Shown here in pieces: positions 1 to 4,790 of a DNA stretch of 7,685 nucleotides (position 1 is the stretch's first letter; each line of letters opens with the position of its first letter). Source of the stretch: Kangiella sp. (GTDB taxonomy: Bacteria > Pseudomonadota > Gammaproteobacteria > Enterobacterales > Kangiellaceae); NCBI GenBank assembly GCA_026195755.1, contig JAPHRL010000083.1:1-7685 (forward strand). The letters run 5' to 3'. The position numbers and the translations under genes are program-made. The notes under the pieces are model-generated. The model worked only from the letters and a program-made list of their open reading frames with translations. It had not been told where the DNA came from and ran no database searches.

Positions 1-636
1 ACTTCCATCGGCTAACTGTCCACCAATCCCGATCAGGAAAACAGCGCCGTATTCCTTACAAATTTTATGTTCGCGCTGTTTGGCGGTGAGCTCAGGATAG
101 CGCTGGCGTAGGGTTTCACTATGAATGAATGTAATTTTCTCAGGCAAAATCGGCTCGCGTCCCATCTGTTGCGCGATAGCCAAATCGATTGAGCGCATGG
201 CGGCATAAATCTGTTTAACGGTTTGTTGTAAATAGTTGATGGTTCTGTCTGACGCAGTAATCACTTTTTCCCAGTCCCATTGATCGACATACAAAGAATG
301 GCGTTCACTTAATGATTCCTCGTCAGGGCGCAGGGCACGCATCTGAGCAACAATACCGTGGCCGGCCTGAAAACCACCTCGCGCTAATAACAGTCGTTTC
401 CACTTAGCCAGTGACTGCACAACTTCCAGTTGTTTATTGAGTGTTTTGCTTGATACCGAGACAGGACGCTCGATGCCGTTTAAGTCGTCCTGCACGCCAT
501 CGCCCTTAATAGTCAGAATCGGTGCCTGAACCTCAATCAATGATAGAGCCTCGCAAAGAGTCTCAGTGAATCGGCTTTTAATGGCTTGAATAAGCTTTTG
601 ATCTTGAACAAAAGCCTGGTGTGGTAACTGTTGCAT
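1..636 (-). CDS. asnA: Aspartate--ammonia ligase (asparagine synthetase A), N-terminal 212 codons, cut by left edge
   Basis: This ATP-dependent cytoplasmic enzyme makes asparagine from aspartate and ammonia through an aspartyl-adenylate, on a class II tRNA-synthetase-like fold. The ATG at 636-634 is preceded by AAAAGGGG, and the frame stays open to base 1. Landmarks are LIEVQAPIL (33-41), GDGVQDDLNG (45-54), SLAKWKR (75-81), MRALRPDEESL (about 98-108) and SLYVDQWDWE (about 113-122), followed by GAVFLIGIGG near the edge. These align along their whole length with E. coli AsnA as I recall it, including the counterparts of its Asp46 and Lys77 (here Asp50 and Lys80). The family is about 330 residues long, so roughly 118 C-terminal residues lie outside the window. 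One difference is Gln74 where E. coli and Haemophilus AsnA have His71. The gene is divergent from asnC, the classical arrangement. Identification is very secure. Confidence 0.96.
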   Translation of the reverse strand, partial: MQQLPHQAFVQDQKLIQAIKSRFTETLCEALSLIEVQAPILTIKGDGVQDDLNGIERPVSVSSKTLNKQLEVVQSLAKWKRLLLARGGFQAGHGIVAQMRALRPDEESLSERHSLYVDQWDWEKVITASDRTINYLQQTVKQIYAAMRSIDLAIAQQMGREPILPEKITFIHSETLRQRYPELTAKQREHKICKEYGAVFLIGIGGQLADGS

Positions 637-663
637 GGTGAACCCCTTTTCTTATGATTGGTT

Positions 664-692
664 GTTATAAAGCCAACTAATTTGCTTGTTGA
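664..692 (-). promoter_or_regulatory. Candidate asnA promoter
   Basis: Read on the minus strand, a -35-like TCAACA (692-687) is followed after 17 bp by a -10-like TATAAC (669-664). This places the transcript start about 20 bp before the asnA ATG. The -35 matches consensus at only 4 of 6 positions. That fits a promoter needing an activator, and E. coli AsnC is known to activate asnA when asparagine is scarce. It was assigned by eye and competing AT-rich hexamers exist nearby. Confidence 0.4.
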
Positions 693-723
693 GCTATATT
701 TATCTAATTTATAGGGCTAATAT

Positions 724-775
724 GCAATATCTGTCTAATAAAAGTCTGTTTTAGCAATATAATAAATAATTTATT
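724..775. promoter_or_regulatory. asnC promoter -10 and probable AsnC operator repeats
   Basis: A perfect TATAAT lies at 758-763 on the plus strand and should be the -10 of asnC. No good -35 stands 16-18 bp before it. The heptamer GCAATAT occurs at 724-730 and again at 754-760, exactly 30 bp (about three helical turns) apart. AATAAAT/ATTTATT forms a perfect 15-bp dyad at 761-775, just after the -10. AsnC/Lrp regulators bind as octamers to several sites on one face of the helix, so phased repeats in a shared divergent region are the expected operator layout. Assigning these repeats to AsnC is inference. Confidence 0.5.
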
Positions 776-814
776 GGGCTTTTGTTGAGTGATGTCGAAA
801 TAAGGGGCTGAAAA

Positions 815-1285
815 GTGCAAAAAAATTATCAAATCGACAATCTGGATAAATCGATACTGTCAGAGTTGCTACTCGAAGCGCGTACTCCTTATGCCAAAAT
901 TGCTGAGCAACTGGATGTTAGCGCAGGAACGATCCATGTTCGAATCGAGAAAATGCGCCAGGCGGGGATCATTAAAGGCACCAAAGTGCGGATTGAACCT
1001 AAAGCGTTAGGCTTTGATGTATGCTGTTTTGTCGGGATTTTCCTGAAAAGCGCGAAAGACTATCAGCCGGTAGCAGCATTGTTGGAGCAAATTCCAGAAG
1101 TGATTGAAGCTTATTACACCACGGGCCAATACAGTATTTTGACCAAAGTGATCACACCTAATATCGAGACTTTTCAGGACGTGTTGATTAATAAACTGCA
1201 GGCGATTGAACAAGTACGTTCGACGGAAACGATGATATCCCTACAGAATCCAATCCATAGGGATATTGATGGGCTTTTAAAATAA
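815..1285 (+). CDS. asnC: AsnC, Lrp/AsnC-family regulator of asparagine synthesis
   Basis: This transcription factor senses asparagine, represses itself and activates the divergent asnA in E. coli. At 156 residues it has the family's usual size. The N-terminal helix-turn-helix spans about residues 8-58 and includes the recognition segment SAGTIHVRIEKMRQAGII (36-53), nearly identical to E. coli AsnC. The C-terminal RAM/ligand-binding domain follows, with CCFVGIFLKSAKDY and EAYYTTGQYSI as its signature stretches. The start is GTG at 815, chosen because AAGGGG lies at a suitable distance upstream (803-808) and the resulting N-terminus, close to QIDNLDKSIL, matches the E. coli protein (LIDNLDRGIL). 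Its stop lies only 14 bp from the stop of the convergent pilin gene. The specific symbol is well supported by the asnA neighbour. Confidence 0.95.
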   Translation: MQKNYQIDNLDKSILSELLLEARTPYAKIAEQLDVSAGTIHVRIEKMRQAGIIKGTKVRIEPKALGFDVCCFVGIFLKSAKDYQPVAALLEQIPEVIEAYYTTGQYSILTKVITPNIETFQDVLINKLQAIEQVRSTETMISLQNPIHRDIDGLLK

Positions 1286-1293
1286 GCCGGCTT
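1272..1293. other. Short dyads between the convergent asnC and pilin genes
   Basis: GGCTT (1272-1276) can pair with AAGCC (1284-1288), and AAGCCGGCTT (1284-1293) is a 10-bp palindrome. Both overlap the asnC stop. Neither is followed by a proper T tract on either strand. The 14-bp gap therefore has no convincing intrinsic terminator, and these dyads are at most weak termination aids for the two converging transcripts. Confidence 0.25.
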
Positions 1294-1299
1294 GAAAGT

Positions 1300-1779
1300 T
1301 TAGCGACAACTAGATGGAAGGTACTTGGCTTCGATATTGGTTTTGTTCTCACCAGCCGCACTCATACCTTCGGGCGGCTCATCGCCACCACAAACCCAGG
1401 AAATAGGGCTATCAGGACTGGCGGTAACATAAATCGGCCTAATGCTTAATATTTTGCCATCCAATGGGGCATTAACTTTATTACCCAGGGTTACATGAAT
1501 CGCACCATCTTCAACTTGAATGCCTGTCACAAAATTACCCAGTAAATGCTCAGGCTTGGGCGCGCCTGCTTCTAGATTATCTTCAGGGAATTTAGTGTGG
1601 TATTGGTAGTATTCCTTAACTGTGCTTTGCACTTCGCTAGCCAGTGAGATGCTTTCAGCGATTTTGGCACGAACGATATAGTCCTGATAAGCCGGTAAGG
1701 AAATAGCGGCCAGAATACCAATAATGGCAACAACCACCATTAACTCAATTAAGGTAAATGCTTTGATTGGATGTTTCAT
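1300..1779 (-). CDS. Type IV prepilin (PilA/FimA-like major-type pilin)
   Basis: This is a 159-residue prepilin, assembled at the inner membrane into a thin fibre after leader removal. The 7-residue leader MKHPIKA ends at A7 and is followed by FTLIEL, so mature Phe1 and Glu5 (F8 and E12) are present. The usual Gly at -1 is replaced by Ala, which prepilin peptidases are known to tolerate. The hydrophobic spine runs from 8 to about 30 (VVVAIIGILAAISLPAY), with QDYIVRAK after it. The C-terminal region has the expected disulfide pair, C130 and C158, and ends YLPSSCR, typical of the PilA type. AGGA lies 9 nt before the ATG, inside the end of the GspF-like gene. The gap to that gene is 3 bp, so the pilin is the last gene of a three-gene operon. 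Pilin identity is firm. Whether it builds the cell's main type IV pilus is open, because no pilB, pilT or pilD is adjacent. Confidence 0.92.
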   Translation of the reverse strand: MKHPIKAFTLIELMVVVAIIGILAAISLPAYQDYIVRAKIAESISLASEVQSTVKEYYQYHTKFPEDNLEAGAPKPEHLLGNFVTGIQVEDGAIHVTLGNKVNAPLDGKILSIRPIYVTASPDSPISWVCGGDEPPEGMSAAGENKTNIEAKYLPSSCR

Positions 1780-1782
1780 AAT

Positions 1783-2766
1783 TTAGAATCCTGTTCCAAG
1801 TTGGAAAATAGGTAAATAAATCGATAGGACGATTTGGAAAACAATAAAAATCAAGAAAAGATGCAGCAGGGTAGCGATTATGCCAGTCTTTTGGTGCACT
1901 GATTCGATGGCTTGAGTTTCCACCGAGTTTAATAAATTAGGGCTTTCCTGCTCGAAGGTTTGTAACCCAAACAGTGCAAGCAGTTGTTCTTTTTCTTGTG
2001 GGTTGAACAACTTGTCAAAAGTGAAACGCTCCGAGTTACTAAAGAAAGGCGAATTTAAGGCACTTAATCGCTTGGCTTTATTTTCAGGTAAACCTCGGTG
2101 GAAAGCTTTCAGGTTATGAACAAAGTGTATTCGACTGAGTTGAAGCATAATCCCTTTCATAATAGGGAGTCGGGTTAAAAATTTCCCTTGAGTGAAGGAT
2201 TCAGCTGATTTAAAGCTGGCTACAGCAAACAACGCGATAATGAGCAGCGGAGGCAAATACAGTAGCAGTGACCACCAGGACTGCATGCGTAATACATCCA
2301 TACGAGCAACAAAATCACTGGAATGTAGCTGCCCATCGAGCAACACAGAACTATAGGCCGGTAATAAGTAAAGGTTAAAAGCTGTCAGCACGATCAAAGC
2401 AATAACGCTCAACAAAGCGCAGTAACTTAGAATTCGCAATAAGCGACTTTTGATAATTTGTGCAATTTGCAGTTCGCTGTTATTGGCCTCAACGCAGTTT
2501 TGTAGCACATCTACCTCAGGCAGTCCCAGCTCTTTGCCACGTCTGAGTTGCTCAGTGATAGATGAAGCACTTTTGATGCTTAACTTTTCAAAGGCTCTTT
2601 CCAGACTTTGGGTGGCTTCGTAAATGGTATGCGCCTGCTGCCAGTTATCCAGTTGGCTTTTGGGAACCTCGTTGACCAAAATATTAAAAGCGGTACGAGG
2701 CTCTTCGCCTTTGGCCAACAAATGCACAAACTGGCGTAGATAGAAAAGTTGATTATCATTTTTCAT
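1783..2766 (-). CDS. Divergent, short PilC/GspF-family inner-membrane platform protein
   Basis: GspF/PilC proteins sit in the inner membrane at the base of type IV pili and type II secretion systems and couple the cytoplasmic ATPase to pilin movement. This 327-residue protein has the same plan. Cytoplasmic domain 1 (about 1-110) begins FYLRQFVHLLAKGEEP and has RRGKELGLP (75-83) where the family has its GExSG-like motif. Membrane segments lie at about 112-136 and 165-185. Domain 2 spans about 186-294, and a last membrane segment at 295-320 ends IYLPIFQLG, the family's hallmark C-terminus. Typical PilC is around 400 residues. Here the extended N-terminus is missing and the second GExSG-like motif is not recognisable. 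Its ATG overlaps the stop of the pilin-like gene upstream by 11 bp and lacks a strong ribosome binding site, so translational coupling is likely. The family call is good. The partner ATPase is unknown. Confidence 0.8.
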   Translation of the reverse strand: MKNDNQLFYLRQFVHLLAKGEEPRTAFNILVNEVPKSQLDNWQQAHTIYEATQSLERAFEKLSIKSASSITEQLRRGKELGLPEVDVLQNCVEANNSELQIAQIIKSRLLRILSYCALLSVIALIVLTAFNLYLLPAYSSVLLDGQLHSSDFVARMDVLRMQSWWSLLLYLPPLLIIALFAVASFKSAESFTQGKFLTRLPIMKGIMLQLSRIHFVHNLKAFHRGLPENKAKRLSALNSPFFSNSERFTFDKLFNPQEKEQLLALFGLQTFEQESPNLLNSVETQAIESVHQKTGIIATLLHLFLIFIVFQIVLSIYLPIFQLGTGF

Positions 2767-3262
2767 AATAGTTTATCTTGCATATATAAGGCATGAGGTG
2801 AAAAGTTTCATTCTGTTCAATGTGACAGATCGGGCGAATCACTGAGTTATTGGTATCGTCCAGTGTAATGGTTAATTGGCCTTCAGGGTAGAGATAGTAA
2901 GGCTCCAAAATAAGAATCGTTTGACCATTCGAGCTGATCGACTCCTTAAACCGAGGAAGCTGCTCGGGGCTGACAAGGGTGTCGCTGGTGTACTCAGTCT
3001 CCTCAAAGCGCCCATGCCAAGCGTAATATTCCTGCTGACGCTCTCTGGGCTCCAGTAAGTGGTACGAGAGGCTTTCTACAAATGCCACTTTATAAAAGTA
3101 ATCAGGTAAGGTTTTGACCGATACAAAAATTAACACACCAATAATGGCGAGTGAGGCGGTAATATCCAAAGACAGCCAAGAGAGGGTCTTAAAAAAACTC
3201 TTACCAAGCAAAGAAGGGTACTTGTTGCGCAAAGAATCCAAAGCTATTGTTCTAATCTCCAT
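2756..3262 (-). CDS. Pilin-like membrane protein with altered processing site
   Basis: This 168-residue protein starts at ATG 3262. A TTG at 3301 would add 13 residues and has an AAGG 4 nt before it. The ATG is preferred because the probable promoter covers the added stretch. One hydrophobic segment lies at about 29-49. From there the protein aligns with the downstream pilin almost without gaps: AIIG, then DY, ES, then EYY-x-x-H-x-x-F, with one extra residue. By this alignment the pilin's A7-F8 corresponds to S28-W29 and its Glu5 to D33. The leader would be 28 residues, rich in basic residues, instead of 7. C146 and C161 near the end could form a pilin-type disulfide loop. It is the first gene of the operon and overlaps the GspF-like gene. 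It could be a minor pilin with a long leader, or an unprocessed membrane-anchored pilin relative. The pilin relationship is my own alignment. Confidence 0.7.
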   Translation of the reverse strand: MEIRTIALDSLRNKYPSLLGKSFFKTLSWLSLDITASLAIIGVLIFVSVKTLPDYFYKVAFVESLSYHLLEPRERQQEYYAWHGRFEETEYTSDTLVSPEQLPRFKESISSNGQTILILEPYYLYPEGQLTITLDDTNNSVIRPICHIEQNETFHLMPYICKINYYEK

Positions 3263-3272
3263 GTTTCGAATG

Positions 3273-3301
3273 ATACTAATACAGTAGGTTGATAAGGTCA
3301 A
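3273..3301 (-). promoter_or_regulatory. Candidate promoter of the pilin/GspF operon
   Basis: On the minus strand TTGACC (3301-3296, 5 of 6 to consensus) is followed after 17 bp by TAGTAT (3278-3273, 4 of 6). Transcription would start near 3266, only a few bases before the ATG at 3262, giving an almost leaderless mRNA. That agrees with the absence of a ribosome binding site before this ATG. The -35 lies 6 bp from the -35 of the divergent rpsF promoter. Confidence 0.5.
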
Positions 3302-3307
3302 TTTACC

Positions 3308-3336
3308 TTGACCAAAACCTCTAAAATCCTTAAAAT
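3308..3336 (+). promoter_or_regulatory. Sigma-70-type promoter of rpsF-rpsR-rplI
   Basis: TTGACC (3308-3313) and TAAAAT (3331-3336) each match consensus at 5 of 6 positions with the ideal 17-bp spacer. The bases after the -10 are GC-rich (ACGCGCCC), the kind of discriminator known from promoters under stringent control such as those of ribosomal genes. Transcription should begin near 3341-3347, leaving a leader of about 110 nt before rpsF. Confidence 0.7.
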
Positions 3337-3344
3337 ACGCGCCC

Positions 3345-3368
3345 TTAGTGGCATTCCACTAATTTTTT
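3345..3368 (+). terminator. Terminator-like hairpin at the start of the rpsF leader
   Basis: TTAGTGG (3345-3351) and CCACTAA (3356-3362) form a perfect 7-bp stem around the loop CATT, followed directly by six T residues (3363-3368). The form is that of an intrinsic terminator, but it lies within about 30 nt of the predicted transcript start and no plus-strand gene ends before it. It may be an early attenuator or a 5'-end stabilising stem. The stem is AU-rich and therefore weak. Confidence 0.5.
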
Positions 3369-3376
3369 GACAATCT

Positions 3377-3446
3377 GGTTTACTCCTTGTTGCCTTTAAC
3401 TTTTAGATAAATCAAAGAGTTACTGGTGGCTGGAAACCGAAAGGAG
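3377..3446 (+). promoter_or_regulatory. rpsF leader with anti-Shine-Dalgarno; possible S6:S18 autoregulatory site
   Basis: CTCCTT (3383-3388) is perfectly complementary to the rpsF ribosome binding site AAGGAG (3441-3446). GGTTT (3377-3381) is complementary to AAACC (3434-3438) just before it. The two pairings would cross, so they are either alternatives or a pseudoknot. A CCG (3437-3439) stands immediately before the ribosome binding site. In other bacteria the S6:S18 complex is known to bind a leader structure with an exposed CCG in this operon. Assigning that role here is inference, as no covariation can be checked. Confidence 0.4.
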
Positions 3447-3452
3447 ACTTTA

Positions 3453-3851
3453 ATGAGACACTACGAAATCGTATTCCTAGTGCATCCTGACCAATCGGAT
3501 CAGGTGCCTGGCATGATCGAACGTTACACAAAGATGATCACAGATGGCGCTGGCACAGTTCACCGCTTAGAAGACTGGGGTCGTCGTCAACTAGCCTACC
3601 CAATCAACAAACTTCATAAAGCGCACTACGTTTTAATGAACGTTGAAACTACTGGCGAAATTATCGAAGAGCTTGAAGATGCATTCCGCTTCAATGACGC
3701 AATCTTGCGTAATATGGTAATGCGTCGTAAAGAAGCTGTTACCGAAGCCTCTCCTATGGCCGCTGCAAAGAAAGATGAGAGCGATGAAAAGCCTCGCAGA
3801 GAAGCCAAAGAAGAGAAATCTGAATCAACTGAAGAAGCTTCGGCTGAGTAA
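3453..3851 (+). CDS. rpsF: 30S ribosomal protein S6
   Basis: S6 binds the central domain of 16S rRNA in the small subunit as a heterodimer with S18. The protein has 132 residues. MRHYEIVFLVHPDQSDQVPG opens it, RLEDWGRRQLAYPINKLHKA follows, and FRFNDAILR and VMRRKEAVTEASPM come before the tail. This is close to identical to E. coli S6 through about residue 100. The tail is charged and ends in SAE; in E. coli the glutamates at the S6 end are extended by RimK. The start is the ATG at 3453, with AAGGAG at 3441-3446 spaced 6 bp. An in-frame GTG at 3426 would put the ribosome binding site inside the gene and is rejected. It is the first gene of the operon and ends TAATAA, 14 bp before rpsR. Confidence 0.98.
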   Translation: MRHYEIVFLVHPDQSDQVPGMIERYTKMITDGAGTVHRLEDWGRRQLAYPINKLHKAHYVLMNVETTGEIIEELEDAFRFNDAILRNMVMRRKEAVTEASPMAAAKKDESDEKPRREAKEEKSESTEEASAE

Positions 3852-3865
3852 TAAGGAGACATATC

Positions 3866-4093
3866 ATGGCACGTTTTAATCGTCGTCGTAAGTTCTGCCG
3901 TTTCTCGGCTGAAGGTGTTGTTGAGATCGATTACAAAGATACCGCAACATTGAAAAACTACATCACTGAAACAGGCAAAATTGTACCTAGCCGTATCACA
4001 GGCACAAGCGCAAAATACCAACGTCAATTGGCGTCTGCTGTTAAACGCGCTCGTTTCTTGGCTTTGTTGCCTTACACTGACAGCCACGAATAA
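3866..4093 (+). CDS. rpsR: 30S ribosomal protein S18
   Basis: S18 is the partner of S6 on the platform of the small ribosomal subunit. At 75 residues it has exactly the E. coli length. ARFNRRRKFCRFSAEGV, EIDYKDTATLKNYITE, KIVPSRITGTSAKYQRQLA and FLALLPYTD follow in the expected order. AAGGAG at 3853-3858 sits 7 bp before the ATG. The gene directly follows rpsF. In E. coli priB lies between the two, but here there are only 14 bp, so priB is absent from this position. It is co-transcribed with rplI, which starts 25 bp downstream. Confidence 0.98.
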   Translation: MARFNRRRKFCRFSAEGVVEIDYKDTATLKNYITETGKIVPSRITGTSAKYQRQLASAVKRARFLALLPYTDSHE

Positions 4094-4118
4094 GCGGCAT
4101 TTTTAAGAGGAAATAACG

Positions 4119-4574
4119 ATGAACGTCATTCTACTTGAAAAAATCCGCAATCTTGGTGACTTAGGTGATAGCGTAACTGTAGCCGCTGGCTATGGTCGTA
4201 ACTTCCTGATTCCACAAGGTAAAGCGGTTCCTGCAACTAAGGATAATCTTAAACATTTCGAAGAGCGTCGTGCTGAACTACAAGCTGCCGCTGATGAGAA
4301 ATTTGCTAAAGCACAAGCGCGTGCAGACCAACTTGCTGGCCTAACTGTGACTGTCACAGCAAACGCTGGTGACGAAGGTAAATTGTTCGGTTCTGTTGGC
4401 ACAGCTGATATCGCCGATGCAGTTACAGCGCAAGGCGTTGAACTTCAGAAGAAAGAAGTTCGTATGCCAGAAGGCGCGATTCGTCAAACTGGCGAATTCA
4501 CTTTTGAAGTGCACTTGCACCCAGAAGTTGAAGCTAACATCAAAGTTATCGTTGTTGGCGAAGCGCAAGCTTAA
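4119..4574 (+). CDS. rplI: 50S ribosomal protein L9
   Basis: L9 binds 23S rRNA at the base of the L1 stalk and reaches out from the large subunit on a long helix. The 151 residues are close to the E. coli length of about 149. The N-terminal RNA-binding domain (about 1-52) reads MNVILLEKIRNLGDLGDSV and AGYGRNFLIPQGKAVPAT. The connecting helix (about 45-75) is rich in Glu, Ala and Arg. The C-terminal domain contains GDEGKLFGSVGTADIADAV and VRMPEGAIRQTGE. AAGAGGA at 4105-4111 serves as ribosome binding site. It is the last gene of the operon, with an intrinsic terminator 24 bp after the stop codon. Confidence 0.98.
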   Translation: MNVILLEKIRNLGDLGDSVTVAAGYGRNFLIPQGKAVPATKDNLKHFEERRAELQAAADEKFAKAQARADQLAGLTVTVTANAGDEGKLFGSVGTADIADAVTAQGVELQKKEVRMPEGAIRQTGEFTFEVHLHPEVEANIKVIVVGEAQA

Positions 4575-4585
4575 GTTTAAGCTTG
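4566..4585. repeat. Perfect palindrome across the rplI stop codon
   Basis: CAAGCTTAA (4566-4574) and TTAAGCTTG (4577-4585) are exact reverse complements separated by GT. The first arm is the last codons and stop of rplI. It could fold in the mRNA as a 7-8 bp stem after the loop is opened, just before the terminator, and might protect the 3' end or simply be chance. Confidence 0.5.
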
Positions 4586-4597
4586 TAAGTAATACAA

Positions 4598-4628
4598 GAA
4601 AGGCACCTTCGGGTGCCTTTTCTTTTTT
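4598..4628 (+). terminator. Intrinsic terminator of rpsF-rpsR-rplI
   Basis: AAAGGCACC (4599-4607) pairs perfectly with GGTGCCTTT (4612-4620) around a stable TTCG tetraloop. It is followed by a T-rich tract (4618-4628) interrupted by a single C. This is a textbook rho-independent terminator, placed immediately after rplI. Because the stem carries an A tract on its other side, it may also work for transcripts arriving on the minus strand. Confidence 0.93.
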
Positions 4629-4750
4629 CTGACGTTTGATCGTTGCCAATGCTTCGTTAAAATTCTTTTCGAAATGCTCATGGACACAAAAGTCCACTCC
4701 GCTTTCTCAAATCATTTTGCCTCGCCTTGGCTTAGCTCAAACGCCAGAAA
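4626..4750. repeat. Long imperfect palindrome, probable dispersed palindromic/MITE-like element
   Basis: The stretch from 4629 to 4681 and the reverse complement of its right half, 4697 to 4747, begin CTGACGTTTGA and CTGGCGTTTGA and stay alignable to the centre. Shared blocks are CGTTTGA, GCCAA, AAAAT and GAAA. The centre is TGGAC (4681-4685) and GTCCA (4692-4696) around a 6-nt loop. About 36 of 57 arm positions match with one gap. TTT/AAA outside the ends extends the symmetry to 4626 and 4750. It fills most of the convergent gap between rplI and the lipoprotein gene. No target-site duplication is evident. Confidence 0.7.
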
Positions 4751-4761
4751 CACATGATACT

Positions 4762-4789
4762 TTGTTAAAACGCAAAGGATTGTTAAAAC
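4762..4789. repeat. Direct repeat TTGTTAAAAC
   Basis: The 10-mer TTGTTAAAAC occurs at 4762-4771 and 4780-4789, directly downstream of the lipoprotein gene stop. No function is suggested by its position, and no T tract suited to minus-strand termination follows. Confidence 0.4.
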
Positions 4790-4790
4790 A

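Noticed and set aside
1007..1213. Minus-strand frame of 68 codons opposite asnC
   Set aside because: It is an antisense shadow of a certain gene.
3367..3372. Perfect TTGACA in the rpsF leader as a second promoter
   Set aside because: No acceptable -10 hexamer occurs 16-19 bp downstream.
3426..3452. GTG start adding nine residues to S6
   Set aside because: It would bury the strong AAGGAG inside the gene, and the extra residues are absent from the family.
3626..4087. Minus-strand frame of 153 codons opposite rpsF and rpsR
   Set aside because: It is a serine-rich antisense shadow of two certain ribosomal genes.
4369..4632. Plus-strand frame inside rplI
   Set aside because: It is an out-of-frame shadow of the certain rplI gene that ends in terminator sequence.
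4341..4697. Minus-strand open frame of 118 codons across the rplI end and terminator
   Set aside because: Its middle (KAPEGAF) is simply the terminator stem read as protein. The rest is antisense to rplI or lies in the palindromic element, and there is no ribosome binding site.
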